A program made the position numbers and the translations under genes. A stretch of 64,000 nt of DNA, taken from Merluccius polli. Taxonomy: Eukaryota; Chordata; Actinopteri; Gadiformes; Merlucciidae. The notes under the pieces were generated by a model. The model saw only the letters and a list, made by a program, of their open reading frames with translations. It had not been told where the DNA came from and searched no databases. Location: contig JAOPHQ010003993.1 of assembly GCA_030340625.1 (NCBI GenBank), positions 150,001 through 214,000 of the forward strand. Direction: 5' to 3'. Shown in pieces: positions 13,960 through 27,000 of this stretch (position 1 is its first letter; each line of letters opens with the position of its first letter).

Positions 13960-16558
13960 TTGACAATCGCGCACTACCCCCACCCCCCCACCCCCACCCC
14001 CCCCCCTGAGGGCACAGTTTAGTAGACTAAACTAGTGAAGATAACACACATTGACCATGGACCCTTTTCACAGAGCTGTCATAGCACAGGTAGCCCAGTT
14101 GTAGCCCCCCGAACTACCCAAGTGAATTGGGTAGTTAGGCAGGTGTTTCATTTATGTGTCACTCAGAGCACCAGCAATGGTCAATGTGTGTTATCTTCAC
14201 TGGTTCAGTCCACTACCCGTACCCTGGTACAAACCAACAAGGAGCAGCCCTGTAATTAGTGATAGGAGCGACACCTCTGTCCTACGATGGCGCCTCTGTG
14301 AAAAGGGTGTTGGGCTGAAAACTACCAGGGTACATATATGTTTGTTATTTGAATATGACACCCAAGTTCAGAACGAGCCATCATCATGATATAAAATCAC
14401 TCATATGTATACTAATATTAATATGCACATATTATACAACATATATTTTGACTTTTGTTCAATATGGTAACCACACATTAAAATCAACCAAAGGAACACT
14501 ACCAAACACGGGTTAGGCCCTTGCTGTTTCTGATTATGTGCCAATCAGAAAACAATAATATAAAGAAACTTACACCACAGATATGACTGCTGTCCCTGAA
14601 ATTGCATTTCCAGTGATAGTTTAATCAAATTGAATTGACAAATCAAGTCATTCCAGAAGTTGTCTTTTTTTAATGTTTTCTCCATAACATGATTGATTGA
14701 TTGATAATCAAATTGATGGTATTCCTCCCTTTGTCTTTTATGTTGTATTTTCTAGGAGACATATTTGTCGTCGACGAAGGGGGGGCTGCTCCGATAACGG
14801 CGTCCCATTTGAAGGCCTCTGATGTGGACACGGTCCTGGAGGATCTGGTGGTCAGCCTGGTCTCGCCGCCCCAGTTCGGCTACATTGAGAACGTTCTGCC
14901 CAGTCCAGGCTTCGAGAAGAGCAACATGGGCATAAGCATAGGTAGGGGACAAGGATAGCGCAGATGTCATTCTGTTCATTCCTTATAGCCAGTGTCCCCA
15001 ATGTAAAGATTGATAGGAAGGTTCCCTTTTATCTTCCCAAAGCTAGACAGACAAAACTTTCATATTTACGATTTTTGACGCAACTTCCTATAATATTTCA
15101 AACCCTGTGTTGTGATGTAAGGGAATAACTTCCCAAACATAATGCATGGCTACAAAATTATGCATCCCAATTTTACTGCATCTTTACCGGATCATAACAT
15201 CCTTCTGAATGTTGAACAGTCAATGATTTGACTATGGTCACATAAACACCACAATCCACAATAACTCAATATACTTTGTAAGATGCCTTTACATCAAATG
15301 ACATTCAATACTAATCCTGAACATGAGCCCTCATCCCCACCATCTGTTCCTCAGCCTCCTTTTCCTACAAAGACATCTTGGACGGACACGTGAACTACGT
15401 GCAGTCCAGACACCAGAGGATGGAGCCCACGGCGGACCAGTTTGTCCTGAGCGTGTCTGATGGCGAACGTAGCTCCACCCACATCCCCTTCTACGTCATC
15501 ATCAGCCCCACCAACGACGAGGTCCCAGACTTCCTGGCCAGAAACATCACCGTGAGTGCAGAAATTAACCTGATGCAGAACCGAACCGTCTGGGAAGTCG
15601 TCCATGGAAACTGTTTGGAAAAACTGTTTGGCTGTCACCGTCTATCATGGGCTCTTTTTCAACCAATCAGATCGACGAGCCATGTAATAATAATAATAAT
15701 GCATTCGACTTCTATAGCGCTTTTCAAGGTGCTCCAAGACGCTTTACAGTGAGACACAAGGCAAATGCTAAGGTACATATATATGGCGTAGTAGGAGAGC
15801 GAATTTTCCTTCGAGAAAAGCCTTCAGTGCCGTTGTTTGCTCTTCTTTCAATGAAGAAATACTCTATAGTTCAGATATAACTGATGCAATAGCAGCATCT
15901 ACACTAACCACTTTAGGAGCCACCATTGTTGTTTTCGAACAAACAGTCACTTCTCGCTGTCCGGGTTCCGGGTTTGATCCCCAATGTCCACAGTCTGGCA
16001 AATGACTAAATAAAAGTTTTTATGGGCATTGTGCAAGCTTGTCACTTTGACGGCATACAAGTCAATAGTTGATCACAGCTGGGATCTGAAAACTGATGTA
16101 AAAAAAGTGAAAGAACTGTGAAAAATCCCAATGTGACTTACCTAGATAAATTGAAGCATTAATTAAAAGGCTAAATGAAACAACATTTAAATAAATGTAA
16201 GCCCCAAGGGGTCTGGAGACCCAATATTCTCTTAAGCGACAGGTTAAGAGAATAACACTGTTACTTTCTGTCGCTTTATTGCAATATAAGAACATCTAAT
16301 GGCATCCATGTTGATGCCTGCAGGTGCTAGAGGGAGACACGAAGGAGCTGGACTTCTCCATCCTGAACGCCGTGGACTTGGACGTTCCCAAGGGCGAGCT
16401 GCGCTTCAGCGTGGCCACGCCCCCGCGCCATGGTAGCATCATGAGCGACCACGTAGCCGCCGCGGTGGCTAACAGGAAGCGAGAGGCCAGCACCCTCATA
16501 GAAGACTTTACAATCACACAACGGAAAGAGGGTAATTCAATTGTGTTATGTATATACA

Positions 16559-16636
<78 letters not shown>

Positions 16637-17575
16637 TGTATATATGTATATATGTATATATGTATATATGTATATACACCGCGTGGCGCCGCAGACAGCT
16701 GCCTAGGTGTACTTGTTGCACCAAGTCAAATTCCTTGTAAGTGCAAACCTACTTGGCAATAAACTTGATTCTGATTCTGATAGTGAATAGTAAAACACAT
16801 TCAATTATTTTACAATGATACAACACGAGGGTAACACAAATGCACTTTGTTAGTCCATATAGTAAAACTTCAACACAAAACACATTAAAATTATTATGTA
16901 GTTAATATGAATGTATTTATATGGTTATTAATATAAACTATTTGGACATTTACCTTCACCAGAAGAATCAAGTCAGGTTTTTTTTCAAACATATCTTGCA
17001 TGTTTAGCGTGGCTCTGTGTATCACTTTTGCGTTGATATTTGCATTGTATTTGTATTCTTTAATACAATGTTTTATTTTAGTGTGGTATCAAACTCATAT
17101 CCAATCAGACAGGAAATTCTTTACGCTCACCATGACATAACATCACACGCGACGTGATGCCCATAGTGTTAACACTCAGATGAGTTGAACTGTAATCCCT
17201 GTCTAGGCATGACCCTGATGTACGTTCACGACAACTCTGAGAACATGGAGGACAGCTTCACCATGCAGGTGACCGACGGCAAACACACGCTCCAGAGACG
17301 GGTGATGGTCCGAGTGACGCCGGTCAACGATGAGGAGCCGAAGGTCATCCGGTCTGTGTGGTGTCTCCTCCGTCTTGACACTTTTTGTGATGTGTTTAGT
17401 TGAGTTTTGGTTATTTATGTATATACATTAAATCAACATGACAAATCACAAGGTGTCACAATATGCCTTTCTTTTCTTTATTTGTTATTCATGTATTAAA
17501 AAAATATTATATTTGATAACATGGGGAAGGAATAGCTGGGCAAATGGGCTTTAAATATTTGAAGCTAATGTAGCT

Positions 17576-17635
<60 letters not shown>

Positions 17636-20600
17636 TTTTTATATAAATATAAGAGAAAACTTTATTGTCCGTTTGTACAGCATAGAAACATAAACAACAC
17701 ACGTAAACAACATAAACACATGCACATGTGTTTATGTGTTCAAAGACAAAGAGTATAACCGTGCTATTGTATCACATGTTGCGTGAGACACAGCTTTGGG
17801 GGTCTAACCGTGCGGCTCGTTCTGACCACCAGGAACAACGGACTGGAGGTGAACCCAGGCGAGGCTAAGCTCATCTCCAGCGCCACTCTCTTTGCCCAGG
17901 ACCCGGACACGCCCTCTGGGGAGGTCCTGTACGTCTTCCAGAGCGTCCCTGCTCAGGGAGAGCTCCAGCTCAAGGTTAGCATTATTTATTGATTAATTAA
18001 AATCAATAAATATTAATAAATAAACACATTTATATTAGCTTCAGTGACTCATTATGAGGGTATGTTGAGCACTAACCATCAATTTACCATCACATCAATA
18101 GATGAGATCTGATTTTATGATTTGATCAGTTATTGGATGAACCCTGAGTCACTATTCTCATATAAACAACATTGATTTAGATTTGTTACTTGACTTGAAT
18201 TCATTCTTGGGGCAGGGCGGCGTGGACTGGGTGCCCCTGAGAGCCGGGCAGAACTGCACCCAGGAGACGGTGGACATGAACCTGCTGCGCTATCTGCACA
18301 CGGGTCCCCGCGGCGCGGGAGCACACGACTTCTTTGTGTTCCACTTGACGGACGGAGAGAACCAGTCCCCCAGGCAGCACTTCCACATCTCCCTCAAGGA
18401 GATGGAGAAAGGTACGGAAAAGGAACTCTCTGTTCAGGTTTGAGCACCAACAGGTTTTAGGTAGAGGATGGCGCCTTCCACCAGGTAAACTGCTGGGCTC
18501 TTGCATTGTTTACTTTCACTTTCACTTTCACTTTCTCTTTCACTTTCACTTTCAAGTTACGTTCTGTTCAACGAATATGAAGCATCACTTGCTGTCTGTG
18601 TACTTTAGGAGTTATGTGGTGGGTTTTCCCTTCTTTTTTATTATTATCACTGATTTCCAAACATTACGGAGGCTGAATTTCCTCTCAAACCACAACAAGA
18701 TGAATGAATGATTTGAAATGCATGTTTTTTAAAACCTCACGTATTGCGTTGAACCAGCACTTGCTGTCTTTGTGGTTTGAGTTATACTGTGTTTTTTTCC
18801 CCCCTTTTTCTTCTCCAATATCCCTTTCCCCATTTTGTTACTTTTCACCCAACATTAACCATCCAATCACTACTCACTCCATTTTCTCTGCCAGGAAACA
18901 TCGCAATCTTCGTGAAGCCGGCGAAGGTGAGCCGCGGCGACCGCCTGGTCCTCAACACGGACACGCTGCTGGCCACGGATGGCACGGACCGTCCTGAGGA
19001 GCTCATCTACATCGTCACCAGCGCCCCCGCCAGCGGCCACCTGGAGTACATCCGCCACCCTGGGATCTCCATCACCACCTTCAGCCAGATGGACATCGTG
19101 GCCAACCTGGTGGCCTACGTGCACGACAACCGCGCCAGCAATCCCACAGACTCTTTTCAGTAAGATGTCAGAAGTCCCACAGTTAACCCACAAGAGAGCA
19201 GCATGCAAGAATGTGTCTCGGTGCACTGCTACATGATGGACTACAAAATAAATAACAACAACAACAACAACAACAACAATAATAATAATAATAATAACTT
19301 TATTTATACAGCACCTTTTAAAAAGTGTTTTAAAAATGATATAACTAAACTAATATATATACATACAGAGAAAAACAGTTAGCAGCACAGTGCATTACAG
19401 TGCATTATAATGGCATTAATGTGTTCACAGTTCACAGTCATTACCAGTGACCACATTGTCCATTTTGTGACAGATTCGTCATCAGCAACGGCAAAACAAG
19501 TCGCAACGGCACCTTCGCTCTGGGGGTGGAGCTGACAGACCGCGTGCTGCCCTCGCTGACCCGGAACGAGGGTCTCACCGTTCCCCAGGGGTCCTCCATC
19601 ATCCTGGGCCCCGGGGCCCTTGCCCTGTCCGACCCGGACACCCCGCCCAGCGGCCTCGTCTTCATGGTCCAAGACCCACCTCAGTACGGCCGGCTGGTGC
19701 TGGCCGGTGGCGACACCGCCCTGCTGGGGTCCGGCTCCAACTTCACCCAGAGACAGTTGGAGGAGCTGGGCGTGTCATACAGGCACGACGGGGGCCCGTC
19801 CCAGATCGACCGCTTCACCTTCACGGCGTCCGACAGCACCCAGCGGGGCTTCCTGCTGGAGGGACGCCTGCAGACGGAGCCCGTGGCGTTCACCATTCAG
19901 GTAGAGTCACGCAAAGCTTTTTGTTCTCTGTCTTCATTGATCAACCGATGTGTCGTCGAGAGTTGGAGTCGGTGACGCCAAGTCAAGCTCGTCCCAAGAT
20001 ATTGCTCACTATCTCCCACAAAGAAAAAAGCATTTAAAGGAGAATAATAAACTAAAATGTCATATTGTGTCAAAAATACGTATTTTTAGATTTTGAAACT
20101 GGTCTTGGTAAGGCAGTGACAAAGTGCAAGTCTTTTGTACACAAAAACATCTTAAAAAGTTTAATAAAAAAAGCTACTTCAATTTTGATGATATGCTTTT
20201 AATATTCTCAGCCTCACTTGTGAGTCACTTTGGATACATTTACATTTAGGGCATTTAGCAGACACTTTTGTCCAAAGTGACTGACAATAAGTATTTGTAT
20301 TTGTCAGTCGAAAGTAAAACAACAATATATTACTGTTGGTACAGCAAGGTTGTCAATAGAGCAGGTTTCTAAGTGCACAGTAATTGCTAGGTTTGCTCTC
20401 CTTCCTGTTATTACAGCATGCATCTCCTAAATGTCTACATGTAAGTCTAAACGCCATCATTGCTCTTATTTCTCTGACTTCCCAGGTCAGGCCGCTGGAC
20501 AACACTGCTCCCGAGGTGGTGAAACTACAACCTCTGTGGAAGGCGGAGCTGCTAGCGGACGGCCGCTACGGCATCTTCCTGTCGTCCCGGGAGCTGCGGG

Positions 20601-20866
20601 CGGTGGACAGCCAGTCCAAAGACGAGGAGATACGCTTCTGTGTCGTCCGCCCGCTCTATTTTGGATACCTGGAGGAGACCACCAAGGGTGAGGGGCCGTT
20701 AAGGGGTTAGCATGACATGTGGTCTTATTCAGTCGGGCAATATTTGGCGACTTCTGTTTATAATCATTAATATTAGTGTTATTTATAATACCAGTAATAA
20801 TATTCATGTTCATATTCATGTTCATATTACTCATATTATTCACATTAGTATTTATTAATGTATGTA

Positions 20867-20905
<39 letters not shown>

Positions 20906-20968
20906 ATTGTTTCATTTCATTTTTTGTTTGAGTCTAATTTCACTACATATATATACTGTATATATATA

Positions 20969-21029
<61 letters not shown>

Positions 21030-24000
21030 CAAAAATTGGAAATACTTTGCTATCTCATATCTATTGTATTATGTATCTACTGTATTTGCCACCTGTTGCA
21101 CTCCTAGCCCTAACACCAGCCATAATTAATCCCTATGTGTTTTATTTTCAAGGTTTCTATTTTTCCCCCTCACTTGGTGTGTGGGTGTTTTGCTCTTTGC
21201 CTGTTTGAGGACTTTGTGTGTGAATCCAGATGAGAATACAGAAAAGTCAGTTAAAACAGTGACACATTGAAACAGGAAGGTTTGTGAGCGTAGTATTAAA
21301 TTGTCCGTAGGTTATTAGAGTACTGATTTTTTTTAAGCTTGTGTTGAAGATGAAGATGTCCCTTATCTTATATCGTACCTCTAGGTGATTTCGTGGAGCA
21401 CTGCTTCTCCCAGACGGATCTGAACAAGAGAACAATCGTCTATGTCATCAACACCGCCGTGGAGTCTCTGTCCGACAGCCTGGAGTTCAAGGTGTCCGAT
21501 CCTTTGGGGAACGTCGGACCGTCCCATACGTGAGTCCTTCAACAACAACAACAGCAGCAGCAGTATTAGGACGACTTGACAGTTACTTAACGCCATCATC
21601 ATCTCAGATAGGATACTGTATGACAAGTGACAAGCGTCACCTTCAGCTCAACTGAAACAGAAATTGCAAAATAATCAATTTTTGGTGCTATTGCTAGGGT
21701 TTGATTGTATGGGGTCTTTCTCACATACAAGGCAATTTATGATTTATATAGAATCGTTGGTTTGGTTTATTTTAGGCATGTCAAGTTTATTCATATAACG
21801 CTCTTCAAACACAAGGCCATTCATAGTGCTTTACATAGGCAGGAATCGCTCTTTTAAAACATTAAGGACATTACATTTACATGTTTACATTTCAATTTAG
21901 GGCATTCAGCAGACGCTTTTGTTGAAAACGACTGACAATAAGTACATTTGTCAGTAGAAAGTAAAACAACAATATATCACTGTCGGTACAGCAAGGATGT
22001 CAATAGAACAAGTTTCTAAGTGCACCATAATTGCTAGGTTTAGCCATCCTTCCTGGTATACAGCATGGATAGCTAGGTGCTATACAATGCTAAGTACTAT
22101 TGCCAGGATGTACAAACAGACAATAGCTTCTTTTTTTTAAGACAAATCTGGGAAAAATACCCAAAAAGTTGGACCATTAACATCATTGGTCCAGGATTTG
22201 AGCTCTCAAAATCGGACCAATGACATCAAGGGTCCAACTTTTGTTTTCTTGGGACACAGAGTCGATGTTGCAGACGACAGTTTTTTCACAGCACGCGTAT
22301 GAAGCGGTACTCTCTTAAATTAGACCACAGCCGAGCGTAGCGGTCTCCCTTTAAAGCAACACATGTTCCTCCCTGTGTGTTCCCAAGGCTGGAGCTGCAG
22401 TGGTCCAGTATAGAGCTGACTCAGTCCCAGTACTCGGTGTGTGAGGACCAAGGAACCGTCTCACTGGAGGTCACGCGCAGAGGGAACCTCGCAGAGTCCT
22501 CGTATGTCACCGTGAAGGTCTGTGCAAACACTGAAATAACGACAATGTACCCTATGATGATGAGACATGATGATGTCATACAGAACACGTAATAAGCAGC
22601 TCTTGTAAAAATCAACATCTGGAACATCTTCAATGAATGACTGATTCAGTCATGGTTGCAGTTTACCAAACGGTGCACAAACAGTGCGGGTTTGTTTTCA
22701 CAGGTCGGTAAACTGAACATTATCCTCTTATTTCAAGAGCATTCTTTATTCTCATCTCAATGTTGCTTGGCTTCTGGCAATGGTGGACAGCTCCATCTTA
22801 AGAAAAGTCCTCCCCCATGTTTTTTTTCTCCACTCCTGCAATGAGCGAGCTTTATTGGGGGGGACTTTTACTTCCTCAAACTCCTAGTTCCACATCTGGC
22901 TTCTGGTTTTTTGAATCTAGACTTAAAATAACAATCTTCCCGGTTTTATCCTTGTTTCTAACTCTAGGTTAAAGAGATCACTGCAACAGCTGGGAAAGAC
23001 TTCCTCCCAAGTGCTTCCTCCCTCATTCAGTTTGATCCAGGTATGTTTTTCCATTTTTTTGTTGCTTTCATTATTAAAAATGTGAATATTACCATTTGCT
23101 AATGCGCTCATAAAATACATCTATGTGTATTATCCAAACCATAAAAAAACCTTGTAAACTCTTGTTTAATATCCGGAGGGTGGGGGGGTTAAAAGGGTAG
23201 TCTGAGGGGGATTATGGGTATTGTAGTGCCGCACAAAACCTCCTTAAAAAAATGTAAAAAATATAAAAGTATGATTTTGAGGGGGAGGAGGTTGAACATG
23301 GAAGATGAACAAGATGGTGGATGTGTGGACCTCCACTAGGTGTGTTGAAGAGGAGCTGGACCAGTGTGACGGTAGCAGATGACCTTGAGGAGGCGGAGGA
23401 GACCTTCAAGGTCACCTTGGAGTCCCCCGAAGGAGCCATACTGGGGGGACTCACCTCAGCCATGGTCACCCTCCGAGACGCTGCACGGGGTGAGATGGGT
23501 GTGTGTGTGTGTGAGTGTGTGTGTGTGTGGAATTAGCATGTGAAAAAACATCCCCAATGCATAGTTCTGTCACCCTGAAATTCACCCAAACACTGTACAT
23601 TGACACAGTACACATAGACGTAACCACATTCAACGGGAAGCTGAGTACATAGTGTTTCAGATCATGTGTAAAAACATGATCCGAAACATGTCTTACAAAG
23701 TTGAACAAGTTTCATTTAAAAGTTCCATAAAAGAAATTTGATTGCAGAAAAAAAAACCTTGTATATAAACATCATAATACATCGATGGATGAAGTGAGCA
23801 ACCTAAAAATGAATTTCTTTATTCACAAACAAAAAGCCAACACCAACATGTCCGTTGAATGGTCCCCCAGGAGGAGGCTGCAGGGTGGAGCAGGGCCACG
23901 ACGGGGCCCCCGTCCTGGGGGGAGAGGAGGTGGAGACGGAGGGCTACCGCCAGCACGGCTCCATCCACGTGGAGAAGCTCCCGCTGGGCAGCGAGTCCAG

Positions 24001-27000
24001 GGTCATCTGGCCCCGCGGGGATGGCCTCCCCAGCCTCTCTGGCTCCGAGTCTGGGACCTCCAGGAAGACACTCAGAGCCCGGGGCAATCCCAAGACGGTG
24101 GGTGGGGGGGCGTTCAATTGATGAAAGATTATGTCCCGCTTTGGCCTGAGTTCATAAAGGAATGTGTATTTGACAAACCTTTTAATGAAGACAGGACAAA
24201 AAGTAGGTTTGGTTGAATTAAGGGCCGTTGAGGACCTAATTCAATTAAGGAAACTGTCTAGGGCAATACTTTTTGGCAGTCGGTGCTGTTAAATGCAGTG
24301 TTGGGGAATTGAGTTGAGTTTCTATTACTAATGACTTGTACAATATGCGAAGGCTACTATATTTAACCATTTAACCAATGAACTGCTTACTGTACTTTAA
24401 AATTTAAAATTAATATTTGAACTTGCATTTATTGTTTTCTTAGATCAAACCGTCGTCGGTTTTCCACAACGGGACGGATGTGGTTTATACGGTGAGCTCT
24501 CGCCATCTGGCCTCTGCTAGCCTCGTTGCTAACATGCTACGCTAGCTGGCTAGCGTTAGACAGGGTGTGAGTTCTCTGATGAGGTTTTCCCCTCATGTGT
24601 GCAGTACCACGGCATCGTGAGCGTACAAGTAGAAGACGAGGCGTCCCCGTCCAGGAAGGGGAGGAAGGCTAGCGTGCGGGTGGTGAGCAGGGGGCCGCAG
24701 CAACAGCAGCAACAGCAGGTGTCGTCCGCTGTGCTAAACTCGGCAAAGCTAGCGCCTCACAGGAAAGACTCGAGCGCCAGAACAACTCCAAAATTGGTCA
24801 AAGCACAGGTGGTGAGGCTTTTTTAAATTTCTGAAATACTGTTTCCACTAATCAATCCACAATTTATTTTTGCAGTGTGTGGCTACTAGTCTTTAGTGTT
24901 TTTGTCAATCATCCTTCAAATCTTTTTTTTTTTTAAATTATTTTAAAAAAACTGTAAACAATTTGACATGTTTGACATTTTGTAAGTGTATATTTCATAT
25001 TAAAAAATTATAAAATGTAATTTGTAAAATAAAAAAAAACAGTCAATAATAATAAGAAAATGTCTAAAATTTGCCTGGCTTTATAAAACTTCCCTTTATA
25101 ATCCAGGCAAAGCTGAATTATTATCTAGGTTTGTTACAAGCTAACAGCTAACTGCTCCTCTCTGTATTCATGTCCACAGGTCCCAGTGGCCAAGCCGGTT
25201 GCCAAAGCATGTGTCCCAGAGCTGATGGGCCTCCTCCATTTTAACAACATCACCAGTCAGCTGCTCCACTGTGACGGCGTGGCCTGGAGACCCTGGGCGC
25301 CAACTGACAAGGTATTACTCTTTAAAACTCTATCAATCTTTTTAAAACTCGTCATCTTGTTGATATAAAACACTGTAGAGTATGTTACATTGTTAATGGG
25401 GGAAAACATTTACAAAGTGAGATTATTAAAGCTGCAATCAGCTATTTTAGCTCACACCATTTTTTTTGAATTAAATTGTGTTTTGATTGAGTCTCATGGT
25501 TCTCATGCATTCAGATCTAGTAGTCAAAAACAAATACTTGAGAACCATGAGACTCAATCAAAACACAATGTAATCAAAACAAAGTGGGGGCGAACAAAAA
25601 GTTGCTGATTGCGGCTTTAACAAGTGACTCAACATTTAAAATGAACCCTACCAACGGCATCTCTGGTACAACATGGGTTACTGCAATTACGATAATTATA
25701 ATTGTATTATAATTAGCCTAATAACTATTATAATACATTATTTTGGAGACCGCTATTCTACAGCATAACAAATCAAGGTCAATCATGGCTTCCTGCTGAA
25801 TCGCGACTACTTCAAATGTCACAGGAAACATCTGTTTTTTCTTTCTGTCTTTTTCGACGAACACAGATGGTGGCCGGCCAGGCCTGCCCTCAAGGCTGGG
25901 TCTTTCAGAGCGGCTCCTGCTACATCCTGAGCCCCGACCACAAAGCTAGCTGGAGCGCCGCTAACAGAGCCTGCAAGGAGAGGTCAGGAAGAAGTAGTGT
26001 GTATTGTAGAAAAAAGCAGTGGTTCTCAACTGGTCTCGCCTCAGGACCCACATGTGTCATTAATCATTAAGCCACGACCCAAAAATAAAAAAATGTTCTT
26101 AACAATACTGCAGTAATCAACAATGCCTTCATGTACTGTTACAAACTTTGAGCGAACAACGTTTGGGGCTAAACTCAATGGGGCAATTGCTCTGTCAGTT
26201 AGCATTGCGTTAGCTGTGCTGCGGTTTAAAACCGTACTCCGGAAACCGGAGGTTTTGGAGTTTAACACGCAGCTGCGCACGAAGTTAAACCTGATTGCTG
26301 TGTACTGACCGACACAGGTTCAGCTGATTCCTAGTTAAACTCGGGTTGAACCGGAAGTACTCTGATTTCCCGTTATACTCCAGCAGATGCAGTCGTAACT
26401 TAATGTTGGATGCATTTTGTGCTATAATTACCAACACAAACTTAATGGGAATGTAAAGTGAACTTTAATATAATAAAACGCAAATAATGTTGAAATATAT
26501 TATGAAATAGTCTAGCCTACTTTTTGTGGAAATCTGAGTCTGGAATCTGAATCTGCCCTCACCTACGTCAATCAATCAATCAATTACTTGTCATTGTTTT
26601 CTCTTGGTGTGCATGCAAACGTGATTAATTAATTGAAGACGAATTCATATGCGAGTAATTAGGGTAATTCCACGCCTATAAATTCTCGGAGAAGGAGAGG
26701 GTAGTTAGGATGAACATGTCTCGGATAGAGAACTATAACGAGGAGCAGAAGTTATATTTATTGTACTGCATTCGAGGTGTTGTGGACACGGTGGAAGAGG
26801 AAAGACACCACCACCACGCTCCGAAGAAAGTCTGTTTGGGATGATCTCTCAAACACATTTAACAGTAGATCTTCCAGCAGAAGACCGAGCAGCGGCACAT
26901 TTAAAGAATTTATGGAAGCGCTTGAAAGTTGAAGCGCGTAATGCTATTGCTGAGCGGACGCACGACCGAGACCTGGGCCCCGTGAGCCGTGAAATATCAC

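Larger units (their letters stand above)
6965..21529 (+). other. frem1: FREM1 exons 5-26: twelve CSPG repeats
   Basis: Exons: 6965-7288, 7749-7857, 8033-8164, 8567-8911, 9268-9410, 9906-10102, 10222-10312, 10687-10854, 11296-11504, 11979-12072, 12829-13081, 13440-13646, 14756-14941, 15355-15551, 16324-16531, 17207-17351, 17833-17974, 18216-18411, 18895-19159, 19474-19900, 20486-20687, 21385-21529. By exon number the repeats fall on 5-6, 7-8, 8-9, 10-12, 13-14, 15-16, 17-18, 19-20, 21-22, 23-24, 24 and 25-26. That gives twelve, the family number. Most show a D-x-D motif, a P-x-x-G-x-L turn, a YxHD(N/G)S segment and a closing VxPVND-like motif. Exon 24 (427 nt) carries the end of repeat 10 and most of repeat 11 without an intron. 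Exon 23 carries the second RGD (residues 1412-1414). Confidence 0.9.

Noticed and set aside
13753..13983. Glycine-run frame on the minus strand
   Set aside because: It is produced by the C-tract minisatellite.
16296..16740. Long reading frames over the AT microsatellite (Tyr-Ile repeats)
   Set aside because: They come from the AT dinucleotide run beyond the exon 19 donor; the exon ends at 16531.
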